This document shows positions 25,946 to 34,690 of a stretch of 64,000 nt of DNA, in pieces. A model generated the notes under the pieces. The model did no database searches. It was given only the letters and a program-made list of their open reading frames with translations, and had not been told where the DNA came from. The first letter of the stretch is position 1, and each line of letters begins with the position of its first letter. This stretch comes from Streptomyces sp. AP-93 (lineage in GTDB: Bacteria; Actinomycetota; Actinomycetes; Streptomycetales; Streptomycetaceae), in the NCBI RefSeq assembly GCF_022808175.1, contig NZ_JALGBX010000019.1, positions 145,072 to 209,071 on the forward strand, written 5' to 3'. Made by a program: the position numbers and the translations under genes.

Positions 25946-27085
25946 CTACCGCTTGTGGCCGCGCACGTCCAGGCACAGCGCCCAGACGTCGGTGTAGGTG
26001 TCCGGAGAGGGCGATCCCCCGGCGTGGATGTTGGCCGTCCAGGACGCGGCCGTGGTGGATCCGTTGCCGACCGGGTTGCCGTCGGAGTCGCTGGGGAAGC
26101 TTCCGTTCAAGTGGGTTCCGCCCGAGCCGGCCTTGGTGAAGCCCTTCGTCGTCACGTTGCCTCCGCTGGCGGCGGCACCGCCGCTGATCAGGAGGCTCTT
26201 GTCACCCTGTTCTCCGTGACGGCCGCGCCCGCGCCGGTCCTGTCCGTTGTCGTCGGCGCAGCCGACGGTCGCCGTCTGGCCGGTACCGGGTCCCGTCGGG
26301 CCGGTCACCTCGCGGAAGCGGACCTTGGTGGTCATGCCGCTGACGTTGACGCGGTCACCGGTGCAGATCGCGTAGGCGAACGTCGTGTTGTTGTTGTTGC
26401 CGTGTCCGCCGCCGATCCCCCCGACCGCGGTCCAGGAGTCGGGGTTGACCTCACCTTCGGCAGCGGGCTTCCGGCCGAAGTCGTGCGCGGCGTCGTTGAA
26501 GGTGGGGAAGCTGCCGATCGGCTTGAGGCTGCCGACGCTGGCGGGAGTGTTCCGCACACCGCCGCCGAGCAGCATCGTGCCGGCAGGACAGCTCGCCACG
26601 ACTACCTCGGACGATTGCGGGGCGGTGGGCCCGGCCTTCTGGTTCATGACGACCTGGGTGTGCCTGATCCGCGGGGTGGAGAGGCAGACCGCGTACGCAG
26701 TGGTGGAGAAGGCGGGGCTGGCGTTCCCCCCGCTGCCGCCGAACGCGAGCCAGTGCCTGACATCGGTGCCGACCACCCCGGGCGACTCGGTGTACTCGGT
26801 GAGGCCGTCGGGGCTGGGAGCCATGCCCAGCACGTGGTTGCCGTTGCGCGTGCTTTCGGTGCCGATCGTCTGGTTGACCCCGCCGCCGGAGACGAGTCCG
26901 TCGGCGCATTCGGCGCGGGACGAGACACCGGTGAAGGTGGTCGCGGGGCCCATGGTGGCTTCGGGGACCGTCACGGTGACGCCCGCGACGTCGGCGTAGG
27001 CGATTTCCGGGACCGCCAGGGCGATCAGGGCGCCGGGGATCAGCGCCTTCGCCAGGGTGGAACGGCGCAGGGACTTCTTGTTCAT
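25946..27085 (-). CDS. Secreted repeat protein, paralogue 1
   Basis: A 379-residue exported protein of unknown function. The signal peptide runs from the ATG at 27085 (MNKKSLRR, then a hydrophobic core to AYAD near residue 32). The mature part has about three repeated units, each with an SGGG or LGGG turn, an asparagine-rich NGNHV or HLNGS segment, a W or F, and a closing YAxC/ALC, suggesting a beta-rich extracellular fold with disulfides. It is similar along its length to the next gene upstream, so the pair arose by tandem duplication. An Arg/Gly-rich insert (GQDRRGRGRHGEQGDK) is absent from the paralogue. Role unknown. Confidence 0.7.
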   Translation of the reverse strand: MNKKSLRRSTLAKALIPGALIALAVPEIAYADVAGVTVTVPEATMGPATTFTGVSSRAECADGLVSGGGVNQTIGTESTRNGNHVLGMAPSPDGLTEYTESPGVVGTDVRHWLAFGGSGGNASPAFSTTAYAVCLSTPRIRHTQVVMNQKAGPTAPQSSEVVVASCPAGTMLLGGGVRNTPASVGSLKPIGSFPTFNDAAHDFGRKPAAEGEVNPDSWTAVGGIGGGHGNNNNTTFAYAICTGDRVNVSGMTTKVRFREVTGPTGPGTGQTATVGCADDNGQDRRGRGRHGEQGDKSLLISGGAAASGGNVTTKGFTKAGSGGTHLNGSFPSDSDGNPVGNGSTTAASWTANIHAGGSPSPDTYTDVWALCLDVRGHKR

Positions 27086-27190
27086 CGGTTGTCTGTCTTT
27101 CTGGTGTCAACGCGCGGCGGACGTGGCATGAGAGCGGTCGTCGTTCGGATGCGGCGTTGTGCGGGTGGAACGGGTGGTGGCGCCGGTGAC

Positions 27191-28264
27191 TCAGACGCCG
27201 TCGTCGGCACAGAGCGCCCAGACGTCGGTCTTGGTGTTCGGTGAGGACGCTCCACCGGTGTGGGTGAAGGCCGTCCAGGACGCCGCCGTGGTGGCCCCGT
27301 CACTCACGGGATTGGCGCTGGAGTCGCTGGGGTAGCTGCCGTTGAGGTGGTCGCCGCCCGAGGCCGGTCCGGTGAAGTTGGTGGTGGTGACGTTGCCCCC
27401 GCTGATGGCGGCGCCCCCGCTGACCAGCTTCCCGTCCCCGCCACCGCAGGTGACCGTGGCCTTCAGGCCCGTGCTGCCGGTGGTCGGGCCGCTCACCTCG
27501 CTGAAGCGGACCTTCACGTTGACACCGCTGACGTTGATGCCGTTCCCGCTGCAGATCGCGTAGGCGAAGGTCTGGTTGGCGGCGTTGTTGTTGTTGTCCC
27601 ACCCGACGGCGGACCAGGAGTCGGGGTTGGTCTCCCCGTCGGCCGCGGCCTTCGCGCCGTAGCTGTGGGCGGAGTTGTTGAAGGTGGGGAAGCTGGCGAT
27701 CGGCTTGAAGGAGCCGGTGTTGCCGGGGGTGGTGCGCGCCCCGCCGCCGAGCAGGCGGGTGTTGGCCGGGCAGGTCGCCGTGACGAGGCCCACCGTCGAG
27801 CCGGTGGTGGGCGCGCTGACCTTGTTCATAACGACCTGGGTGTGGTTGATCAGGTTGCTGGTGAAGCACATCGCGTAGGGGGTGCTGGAGAAGCCGGCGT
27901 TCACCTGGCCCCCGCTTCCGCCGATGCCGAGCCAGTGCGTCACGTCGGTTCCGACGACCCCGGTGGAGCCGAGGTACTCGGTGCTGCCGTCGGAGCTGGG
28001 CGAGGTGCCGTTGACGTGGTTGCCGTTCACCGCCCCGGTGCCGAGGGCCTGGTTGATCCCGCCGCCGGAGATCAGGCCGCTCGAACAGTCCGCGTGGGTG
28101 GATATCTCGGAGCTGGAGGCGGAGGGCCCGCTGGTGGCCCCGGGCGTCTTCACGGTCACGCCCACCGTGTTGGCGTAGGAGGTTCCCGGTACGGCCAGGG
28201 CCAGTACGGCGCCCAGGAGCAGCGCCCTGCCCGTGGCGAAGCGGCGCAGACGTCCTGCGGTCAT
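27191..28264 (-). CDS. Secreted repeat protein, paralogue 2
   Basis: A 357-residue exported protein closely related to the gene that follows it. From the ATG at 28264 it has a basic N-terminus, a hydrophobic core and a likely cleavage after SYA near residue 31. The mature part repeats the same units (SGGGINQ, GNHVNG, LLGGGARTT, SGGAAISGGN, HLNGSYPSD, VWALC). Both proteins end in a conserved W-A-L-C segment. The frame is open upstream to 28309, but that part lacks a signal sequence. No enzymatic motif is visible; it may be a cell-surface or envelope protein. Confidence 0.7.
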   Translation of the reverse strand: MTAGRLRRFATGRALLLGAVLALAVPGTSYANTVGVTVKTPGATSGPSASSSEISTHADCSSGLISGGGINQALGTGAVNGNHVNGTSPSSDGSTEYLGSTGVVGTDVTHWLGIGGSGGQVNAGFSSTPYAMCFTSNLINHTQVVMNKVSAPTTGSTVGLVTATCPANTRLLGGGARTTPGNTGSFKPIASFPTFNNSAHSYGAKAAADGETNPDSWSAVGWDNNNNAANQTFAYAICSGNGINVSGVNVKVRFSEVSGPTTGSTGLKATVTCGGGDGKLVSGGAAISGGNVTTTNFTGPASGGDHLNGSYPSDSSANPVSDGATTAASWTAFTHTGGASSPNTKTDVWALCADDGV

Positions 28265-28793
28265 GTGGATGTCCCCATCTGATAGGCGATTGGCTAAGCC
28301 GGTGCGCACGGGCGTCGTCGGTGCGGAGCTGTCACGGCATCACAACGGCTGCCTGCCTCGCGGATGTACGCCGCTCAGGGGCAGGCCAGGGGTACGAACC
28401 GGCCATTCCGCCGCTCTTTCGTGAGCGGCGCATGCGGACTCTAGCAGTCCTCTGGCATCGCATCTACACAGGTAATTCGTTGATTTAGGCTGCATCTGCC
28501 GCGACTGAGTAAGTGACTCTCCGGTAGTCGGGCCACACTCGGTGGGGCAGGAGAGGGATGAGGGGCGGGCGAGGGCTCCGGGAGACGGCGCGTGCCCGCG
28601 GGGCGCCGGGGAGTGCGCGCTCCCGGCGCATTCGGGCTGTCGTGCGAGCGCTCCATCGGGAGCGGGAAGCACCGGGGCGAAGTTCCCCAACTGGCCGTCC
28701 TGGGGCCGAGCGTGCGGTCTAGCGTGGGTATCCGGTGATCAACACCGGATCCCGGGAAGCCCGGGGGCCGGGCCCCACATACCGAGGACGACG
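28265..28793. other. Divergent intergenic region before the conservon
   Basis: This 529-bp gap separates the secreted paralogues (minus) from the cvn operon (plus). The part around 28440-28500 is clearly richer in A and T than its surroundings and is the likely promoter area for one or both directions. Frames that cross the region show no conserved protein features. No operator or RNA element was recognised. Confidence 0.4.
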
Positions 28794-30509
28794 ATGTCCG
28801 GACTCCGCGCCGCCCGCCACTCCCCGTCGAGACATGCCGTCACCGGTCCCGGCCGGCAGATACGGCCCCAGCTGATCCGCGCCGCCCTGCTGCCCACGCT
28901 CGCCGCCGGGCTCAGCGGCGCCGCCGCGGTGATCTTCGCGCTCCAGCTCGGCGGGGGCGCGGGCGCCCGCGACCCCCGGCTGTGGCCGGTCCTCAGCGGT
29001 TGCGCCCTCCTCTTCGCCGGCGCGCTCGCAGCCGCCCTGCTCGGGGCCCAGCGCGCGGCCAAGACCGTGCGCGACCGCTGCGAGGCGCTGCGCCGCTCCA
29101 GCGTCCGGGGCCGCCAGGAGCTGCACACCACCGCCGACCGGCTGGAGCGCGGCGAGCTGCCCGCGCGCCCGGTGCGCGGCGGGCCAGCCGCGCCGTCCTT
29201 CGGCGCCGAGACCGCGGGAATCGACGAGTTCTGGCTGCTCTCCCAGGAACTGCGCGGCGCCCGCGAACAGGCCCACGCGACCCTGGTGCGCCTCGGCGGC
29301 CCCGTCGCGCCCTCCGACAGCGACCGCAAGGTCGAGGTCTTCGTCAACCTCGCGCGCCGCCTCCAGTCCCTCGTGCACCGCGAGATCTCGCTGCTGGACG
29401 ACCTGGAGGACACGGTCGAGGACCCGGACCTGCTCAAGGAGCTCTTCCACGTCGACCACCTCGCCACCCGGATCCGGCGCCACGCGGAGAACCTCGCGGT
29501 GCTCGGCGGAGCCGCCTCGCGCCGTCAGTGGACCCGGCCCGTCGACCTGAGCGAGGTACTGCGCTCCTCGGTCGCGGAGGTCGAGCAGTACACCCGGGTC
29601 AAGGTGGTGCCCCCCGCGGGCGGTTCCGTACGCGGCCACGCCGTCGCCGACGTCGTGCACCTGCTGGCCGAACTCGTCGAGAACGCCACCGTGTTCTCCG
29701 CCCCCGACACCGACGTCGTGGTGCGCGCGGAGCGGGTCACGGCCGGGATCGCGGTCGAGGTGGAGGACCGGGGCCTCGGCATGCCGCCCGAGGAAGCGCA
29801 CCGGATGAACGCCCTGCTCGGCGACCCCGACCAGATCAGCGTCCGGCAGCTGCTGGCCGACGGGCGGATCGGCCTGTTCGTCGTCTCGGCACTGGCCCGC
29901 AGGCACGGGATCGCCGTCGAGCTCAAGTCGAACATCTACGGTGGCGTGCTCGCCGTACTGGTCCTGCCCCAGGAGCTGCTGGGGGCCGAGGCGCCGAGCG
30001 CCGCCGACGCCCTGGGCGGCTCCCGGGCCACATCCTGGGGGACCGGCGAGGGGACGGGCGCGGCACGGCTGGAGCCGGTACGGGTGCCCCTGCCCGCGCC
30101 GGAGCCCTCCGGCGCCCCACCGGTGGTGCCGGGCCGGGACGCCGCCGCACCGGGCAGGGTGCCTCGTACGGGCCCCGCGGGTGCGGAACCGGCGGGTGCG
30201 GAACCGGCGGGTGCGGATCCGGCGGTGACGGCGGCGGCCACGCTGATGGCCTCCACGGGCGCGGCGCCGCCGGCGGCCGTGCAGGCGCCGCCCGCGCCAC
30301 CGCTGCCCGTGCCCGCCGCCCGGGACGGCGGAGAACGCCCCCCGCTGCCCCGCAGGCGGGCCCAGGAACACCTCGTGCCCCAGCTGCGCGAGGCCCCCGT
30401 ACCCCGGCCGGGCGGCTCCGAGGGCGCGGAGCGGCCCGTGCACGATCCCGGCCTGATGGCCGCCTTCCAACGGGGCTTCGGCCTCGCCCAGTCGGAGCAC
30501 CAGACGTGA
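28794..30509 (+). CDS. cvnA: CvnA-type sensor histidine kinase-like protein
   Basis: A 571-residue membrane protein. Two hydrophobic segments (about residues 28-50 and 62-84) are followed by a coiled linker, a helical pair with HVDHLATRIRRHAENLAVLGG, and an HATPase domain with ELVENATVFS (N box), EDRGLGMP (G1) and GRIGLFVVSALARRHG (G2). This is the conservon CvnA layout, in which the kinase-like protein works with CvnB, C and D as a G-protein-like signalling complex at the membrane. The C-terminal 175 residues are a Pro/Ala-rich tail with a GAEPA repeat. The ATG at 28794 was chosen because the frame upstream has no membrane segment. Confidence 0.9.
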   Translation: MSGLRAARHSPSRHAVTGPGRQIRPQLIRAALLPTLAAGLSGAAAVIFALQLGGGAGARDPRLWPVLSGCALLFAGALAAALLGAQRAAKTVRDRCEALRRSSVRGRQELHTTADRLERGELPARPVRGGPAAPSFGAETAGIDEFWLLSQELRGAREQAHATLVRLGGPVAPSDSDRKVEVFVNLARRLQSLVHREISLLDDLEDTVEDPDLLKELFHVDHLATRIRRHAENLAVLGGAASRRQWTRPVDLSEVLRSSVAEVEQYTRVKVVPPAGGSVRGHAVADVVHLLAELVENATVFSAPDTDVVVRAERVTAGIAVEVEDRGLGMPPEEAHRMNALLGDPDQISVRQLLADGRIGLFVVSALARRHGIAVELKSNIYGGVLAVLVLPQELLGAEAPSAADALGGSRATSWGTGEGTGAARLEPVRVPLPAPEPSGAPPVVPGRDAAAPGRVPRTGPAGAEPAGAEPAGADPAVTAAATLMASTGAAPPAAVQAPPAPPLPVPAARDGGERPPLPRRRAQEHLVPQLREAPVPRPGGSEGAERPVHDPGLMAAFQRGFGLAQSEHQT

Positions 30510-30547
30510 CCCCGGCCTTTCACCCGACAGCGAAGGAGCGCACCCCC

Positions 30548-30991
30548 ATGGGCGGCGAAGTGGCGACCACGATCAGTACGACGACCACGCGGCTCTCGGA
30601 CCTCGACTGGCTGCTCAGCGGCCTGGTCCAGCGGGTGCCGTACACGCGCAGCGCGGTCCTGCTGACCGCCGACGGGCTCGTCACCTGCGTGCACGGACTC
30701 GACGCCGACAGCGCCGACCACCTGGCGGCCCTCGCCTCCGGGCTGTACGCGCTGGGCCGCAGCGCCGGGTCCCGGTTCGCGGAGGGCGCCGAGGTCCGGC
30801 AGGTGGTGGTCGAGCTCGACACCGCCCTCGTCTTCGTCTCGGCGGCCGGATCCGGCACCTGCCTGGCCGTACTGGCCGACCGGGAGGCCGACGCGGGCGT
30901 GCTCGGCTACGAGATGGCCATGCTGGTCAAGAGCGTCCGCCCGTACCTGGCGGCCCCGCCGAGGCGGCCCGCCGCCGACGCGGAGCGATGA
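30548..30991 (+). CDS. cvnB: CvnB, roadblock/LC7 domain protein
   Basis: A 147-residue roadblock/LC7 protein: LDWLLSGLVQRVPYTRSAVLLTADGL, then a glycine-rich middle and LGYEMAMLVKSVRPYL at the end. In conservons it acts as a GTPase-activating-like partner for CvnD. The ATG at 30548 has AAGGAG 10 nt upstream; a GTG at 30506 that overlaps the cvnA stop is an alternative and would add 14 residues. The stop overlaps the next start (ATGA). Confidence 0.9.
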   Translation: MGGEVATTISTTTTRLSDLDWLLSGLVQRVPYTRSAVLLTADGLVTCVHGLDADSADHLAALASGLYALGRSAGSRFAEGAEVRQVVVELDTALVFVSAAGSGTCLAVLADREADAGVLGYEMAMLVKSVRPYLAAPPRRPAADAER

Positions 30992-31407
30992 GGGCCCGTG
31001 CGAGGGGGGCAACTGCACCGGGGGGACCGCGCGATGCGCCGTGGCTGGACGATTCGGCGGGCCGGGTCATCCGGCCGTACACCGCGAGCGGCGGGCGGAC
31101 GCGACCGTCCGTCGCCCTCGACCTGCTGTCGCTGGTGACGGCGACCGGAGTGCGCCCGCGTGCGCCGCTCGGCGCCGAGCACGCCCTCGCGCTCCGGCTG
31201 TGCGCGGGCTCGGCCGCGGTCACCGTCGCCGAGGTGGCGGGACACCTGAGGCTGCCCGCGGTGGTGGTCAAGGTCGTCCTCGGCGACCTGATGGAACACG
31301 GGGCCGTGACGGTACGGGCGCCCTGCTTCCCGACCGGCGGCTCCTTCGCCGACGACGATCAGTCCCTGCTCCGGGCGGTGCTCGATGGCCTGCGCAAACG
31401 ACTCTGA
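30988..31407 (+). CDS. cvnC: CvnC, DUF742 protein
   Basis: A 139-residue DUF742 protein: VIRPYTASGGRTRP near the N-terminus and a winged-helix-like second half (VAEVAGHLRLPAVVVKVVLGDLMEHGAV). These two segments are the family hallmarks. It overlaps cvnB by 4 bp and cvnD by 23 bp, so the three genes are made together. CvnC is thought to bridge the sensor CvnA and the GTPase. Confidence 0.9.
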   Translation: MRARARGATAPGGPRDAPWLDDSAGRVIRPYTASGGRTRPSVALDLLSLVTATGVRPRAPLGAEHALALRLCAGSAAVTVAEVAGHLRLPAVVVKVVLGDLMEHGAVTVRAPCFPTGGSFADDDQSLLRAVLDGLRKRL

Positions 31408-32086
31408 CCAGACCTCCCGCGGATCCTCCGCGACCTTGAAGATCCTGGTCGCGGGCGGGTTCGGGGCGGGCAAGACCACCTTCGTGGGCGCGGTCAGCGA
31501 GATCGAGCCGCTGAGCACCGAGGAACTGCTGAGCGGGCTGAGCGAAGCCGCCGACCCGCTGGACGGGGTCGAGGCGAAGACGACCACGACCGTGGCGCTG
31601 GACTTCGGCCGGATCACCCTGGACGAGCGGCACGTGCTCTACCTCTTCGGCACCCCCGGCCAGCAGCGCTTCTGGTTCCTCTGGGAGGAGCTGTGCGCGG
31701 GCGCGCTGGGGGCGGTGGTGCTCGCCGACACGCGCCGCCTCGCCGACTGCTTCCCCGCCGTGGACTTCTTCGAGCGGCGGGGGATCGGCTTCGTCGTCGC
31801 CGTCAACGAGTTCGACGGCGGGCACGGCTACACCGCCGGCGAGGTGCGCGACGCCATGGGGCTCGGCCCGGACGTGCCCGTCGTGCGCTGCGACGCACGC
31901 CTGCCGAGCTCCGCGACGGGGGTGCTGGCAGCCCTGGTCCACCACTTGCTCGACGCGTCGCACCGGACGCGTACGACGTACCCGACGACGTGGGGGAGAC
32001 AGCATGACCTACTACGAATCGACCGGACACCTGCTGCTCACACCGGTGGACCGGGAGGCACCCGCGCGCGTGCTGAGACTGCGTGA
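31385..32086 (+). CDS. cvnD: CvnD, small GTPase-like ATP/GTP-binding protein
   Basis: A 233-residue P-loop protein with LVAGGFGAGKTTFVG (Walker A), the switch FGTPGQQRFW and VVAVNEFDG (base recognition). The core ends near residue 200. The last ~30 residues (after SHRTRTTYPTTWGRQ) run 83 bp into the next gene in another frame, which is unusual for this family of about 190-210 residues and may reflect a lost stop codon. The function is the switch protein of the conservon. Confidence 0.88.
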   Translation: MACANDSDQTSRGSSATLKILVAGGFGAGKTTFVGAVSEIEPLSTEELLSGLSEAADPLDGVEAKTTTTVALDFGRITLDERHVLYLFGTPGQQRFWFLWEELCAGALGAVVLADTRRLADCFPAVDFFERRGIGFVVAVNEFDGGHGYTAGEVRDAMGLGPDVPVVRCDARLPSSATGVLAALVHHLLDASHRTRTTYPTTWGRQHDLLRIDRTPAAHTGGPGGTRARAETA

Positions 32087-32555
32087 ACTGGGGCTGGGGG
32101 AGCGGGCGGACGGTGAGCTGGACGCGTTCGCGCGGCGGGTCGCCGACGAGCTCGCGGCGCCGTACACGGGCATCAACTTCATCAGCGAGGAACGCCAGTT
32201 CTTCGCCGGCCTGCACCACGCGGCCGAGGCCCCGGCCAGCGGCTATCCGGCGCGGGCGCTGCCCCGGGACCACGGGTACTGCCCGCACGTGGTGGTACGG
32301 CGGCGCGCGCTGGTGCTGGAGGACGTACGGGACTTCGCGCGCTTCGCGGGCAACGCCGTCGTGGACGAGAGCGGGGTGCGCTCCTACGCGGGCGCGCCGC
32401 TGACCGACCGGCGCGGGATCGTGCTGGGGACGGTGTGCGCGGTGGACGTGGTGCCGAGGCGGTGGGGCCTGGCGGGGCTCGGGAAGGTGAAGGCGCTGGC
32501 GGCGGAGCTGGTCGAGCTGCTGCACGAACGGGAGGACCGCGCGGCCCGCGGGTGA
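32004..32555 (+). CDS. GAF domain protein, fifth gene of the conservon
   Basis: A 183-residue GAF-type protein: FARRVADELAAPYTGINFISEERQFFAG, then DHGYCPHVV, LVLEDVRDFARFAGN and SYAGAPLTDRRGIVLGTVCAVD, the usual order of a bacterial GAF sensor domain. The ATG at 32004 follows GGGGGAG inside the cvnD tail. Some conservons end in a cytochrome P450 gene; here a small-molecule sensor domain takes that place. Ligand unknown. Confidence 0.82.
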   Translation: MTYYESTGHLLLTPVDREAPARVLRLRELGLGERADGELDAFARRVADELAAPYTGINFISEERQFFAGLHHAAEAPASGYPARALPRDHGYCPHVVVRRRALVLEDVRDFARFAGNAVVDESGVRSYAGAPLTDRRGIVLGTVCAVDVVPRRWGLAGLGKVKALAAELVELLHEREDRAARG

Positions 32556-32619
32556 ATGTCAGTGCCCGGGGCTACGGTCGGAGACGAGGCACCATCCGTG
32601 TCCGGAGAGGAGTCGGGGG

Positions 32620-33042
32620 ATGGCCACGACGGCGGAGGACGTCCGGAAGATCGCGCTGTCGCTCCCGGACAGCAGCGAGAAGCTGGCCTGGGGCATGCCG
32701 ACCTTCAGGGTGGGCGGCGGAGCGAACGGCAAGAGCGGCAAGAGCGGCAAGAGCGGGAAGATCTTCGCGGCGCTCGCCGACGACGACACCTCGATAGGGG
32801 TGAAGTGCCCCCAGGAGGACCGGGCCGAGCTGATCGCGGCGGAGCCGGAGAAGTTCTTCATACGGCCCGGCCACGACGACAACTACGCGTGGCTACGGGT
32901 CCGGCTCGGGGCGGTTCAGGACGCGGCGGAGCTGCGCTCGATCCTGACCGACTCGTGGCGCCAGGTGGCCCCCAAGCGCCTGGTGGCGGCCCATCCGGAA
33001 CTGGACCGTCCCGGGCCGAAGGGGCCGGTCACCGCGGAGTGA
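32620..33042 (+). CDS. MmcQ/YjbR family protein
   Basis: A 140-residue protein with the DVRKIALSLPDS start and LAWGMPTFRVGG of the MmcQ/YjbR family, a double-wing DNA-binding-like fold of unknown role. A GKS triplet repeated three times (coded by a 9-bp repeat near 32728-32763) is inserted in the first half. The ATG follows AGGAGTCGGGGG. A separate small operon is likely. Confidence 0.8.
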   Translation: MATTAEDVRKIALSLPDSSEKLAWGMPTFRVGGGANGKSGKSGKSGKIFAALADDDTSIGVKCPQEDRAELIAAEPEKFFIRPGHDDNYAWLRVRLGAVQDAAELRSILTDSWRQVAPKRLVAAHPELDRPGPKGPVTAE

Positions 33043-33051
33043 CGGGGTCGC

Positions 33052-33951
33052 TCACCGCGAAATGAAGGCGGCGATCCGTGCGCGCAGTGCGGCCGGGTCG
33101 AGTCCGTGCGCCGCCGTGTGCTCGTCGATCGTGCCGTAGCGGCGCAGCTCGGCGCGGCCGACCCCGAGGCCGAGCACCCGGTGCGGGACCGCTTCGAGTG
33201 CCTGGTTCGCGGCAGCCGTGGAGGTACCGGCGAGGTACGGCTCGACCAGCACCACGTCGGCCGGGCCCTGGCCGACGGCTGCGCGCAGTGCCGCGTCGTC
33301 GAAGGGCCGTACGGTCGGTGCGTACAGCACGCTCACATCCATGCCCCCGGTCGCGGCGAGGACGTTGTCGAGCAGGGGCCCGACGGCGACGACGACGCCC
33401 GCACGCCCCTCCCGTACGGTCTGGAAGCCCGGTCCGGTGACGGGGCGGGCCGCCCTGTTCGACTGCGCGGAGAGCCGTACGTAGACCTTGTCGTCCCCGG
33501 CGGCGTAGGCGTGGCGCAGCAGCGCCTCGGCCTCGTCCGGGTGGCCAGGGACGTGCACGGTCCAGCCGTCCAGGGTGTCCAGCAGGGCCACGTCGCCCGG
33601 CGCCATGTGGGTGAACCCGCCGGCCGGCCAGTCGTAGCTCGCGCTCGCGCTGACGAGCACCCCGCCCGTGCCCTGGTGCCCGAAGTCGAGCTTGACCTGC
33701 TCGAAGGGCCGCTCCACGAGGAAGCTGGCGAAGGTGTGCACCACCGGGCGCAGGCCGGTGAGGGCCAGGCCGCCGCCCACGCCGACCAGCAGCTGCTCGC
33801 GGATGCCGACGTTGATCACCCGGTCCGGATGGCGGCCCTGGGCGGGCCGGAAGCCGTCCATGGTGATCTCGGCCAGCACGAGGGCCAGCCGGGGATCCTC
33901 GTCGAGCGCACGCGATGTGACCGAAATGAACCGTTCGCGCATGGTGTCCAT
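33052..33951 (-). CDS. Transketolase C-terminal subunit (split type)
   Basis: A 299-residue protein with the pyrimidine-binding and C-terminal domains of transketolase/DXS: DPRLALVLAEI, NVGIREQLLVGVGGGLALTG (with the catalytic-type Glu contacting TPP), and PTVRPFDDAALRAAVG. It is the partner of the gene 19 bp upstream, which holds the TPP/Mg-binding half. Such split pairs transfer two-carbon units between sugar phosphates or act on related substrates. The start could also be the Met at residue 4. Confidence 0.87.
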   Translation of the reverse strand: MDTMRERFISVTSRALDEDPRLALVLAEITMDGFRPAQGRHPDRVINVGIREQLLVGVGGGLALTGLRPVVHTFASFLVERPFEQVKLDFGHQGTGGVLVSASASYDWPAGGFTHMAPGDVALLDTLDGWTVHVPGHPDEAEALLRHAYAAGDDKVYVRLSAQSNRAARPVTGPGFQTVREGRAGVVVAVGPLLDNVLAATGGMDVSVLYAPTVRPFDDAALRAAVGQGPADVVLVEPYLAGTSTAAANQALEAVPHRVLGLGVGRAELRRYGTIDEHTAAHGLDPAALRARIAAFISR

Positions 33952-33970
33952 GTCTCCCCCTCGGAGCTCG

Positions 33971-34684
33971 CTAGTGCTTCTTCTCGACCCGTGCGACCAC
34001 GACGTGCGGTCGGCCCGGATGAGGTGTGGTGTACGCCGTGTGCAGCGCCGCGTGGTCCCGCCCGTCCACGGTGACCGCCGACCAGCCGGCCGCCTCGAAA
34101 CGGGAGGCGATGCCGCCCCGCCAGCCGTGGGTCGCGGAGTCGTTGTCGATCACGATCGTGTGCAAACGCTCCAGACCGGCCGGGCCGGCGTACGCGATCG
34201 CCTCGTGGTTGCTTCCCTCGTCCAGCTCGGCGTCCCCGATCAGTACCCACACGGCCGGGTCGGTGAGCCCCTGGGCCCGCAGTCCGAGCGCGCTCCCGAC
34301 GGCGAGCGGCAGCCCGTGCCCGAGGGAGCCGCTGCCGATCTCCACGCCGGGGATCAGGGTGCGGTCCGGGTGGTGCCCGAGGGGCGAGTCGTACGCGCCG
34401 AACCCGCCGAGCCAGTCGACGGGGAAGAACCCCTTGGCCGCGAGGACGGCGTAGTAGGCCATCGGCCCGTGCCCCTTGGACAGCAGGAACCGGTCCCGCC
34501 CCGGATCCCCGGCGCTGCCGGGCCCGACCCGAAGGACCCGGTCGTAGAGCACCCACAGCGCGTCGAGCGTGGAGGTGGCGGCGGGGCCGTGCTTCTCGGC
34601 CCCGGTCATGAGGGCCATGAGGGCCATGAGGGCCCCCAGGCCTTCGTAGCGGAAGCGGGCATCCACGGGTGCTGTCGGCGTCAT
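33971..34684 (-). CDS. Transketolase N-terminal subunit (split type)
   Basis: A 237-residue TPP-binding half of transketolase. The family motifs DRFLLSKGHGPMAYYAVLA, GSLGHGLPLAVGSALG and the GDAELDEGSNHEA metal-TPP motif are clear. The ATG at 34684 lies at the predicted transcription start of a MerR-type promoter, so the mRNA is probably leaderless. Near the N-terminus an ALM triplet is repeated three times, from a 9-bp repeat (34610-34640). It forms a two-gene operon with the C-terminal subunit. Confidence 0.88.
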   Translation of the reverse strand: MTPTAPVDARFRYEGLGALMALMALMTGAEKHGPAATSTLDALWVLYDRVLRVGPGSAGDPGRDRFLLSKGHGPMAYYAVLAAKGFFPVDWLGGFGAYDSPLGHHPDRTLIPGVEIGSGSLGHGLPLAVGSALGLRAQGLTDPAVWVLIGDAELDEGSNHEAIAYAGPAGLERLHTIVIDNDSATHGWRGGIASRFEAAGWSAVTVDGRDHAALHTAYTTPHPGRPHVVVARVEKKH

Positions 34685-34690
34685 GCACCG

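Noticed and set aside
33052..34684. Transketolase pair read as the missing dxs of the hopanoid pathway
   Set aside because: DXS is a single chain of about 620-650 residues with all three domains. Here two genes share the TPP-binding and C-terminal halves as in split transketolases, and they lie 18 kb from the hopanoid operon.
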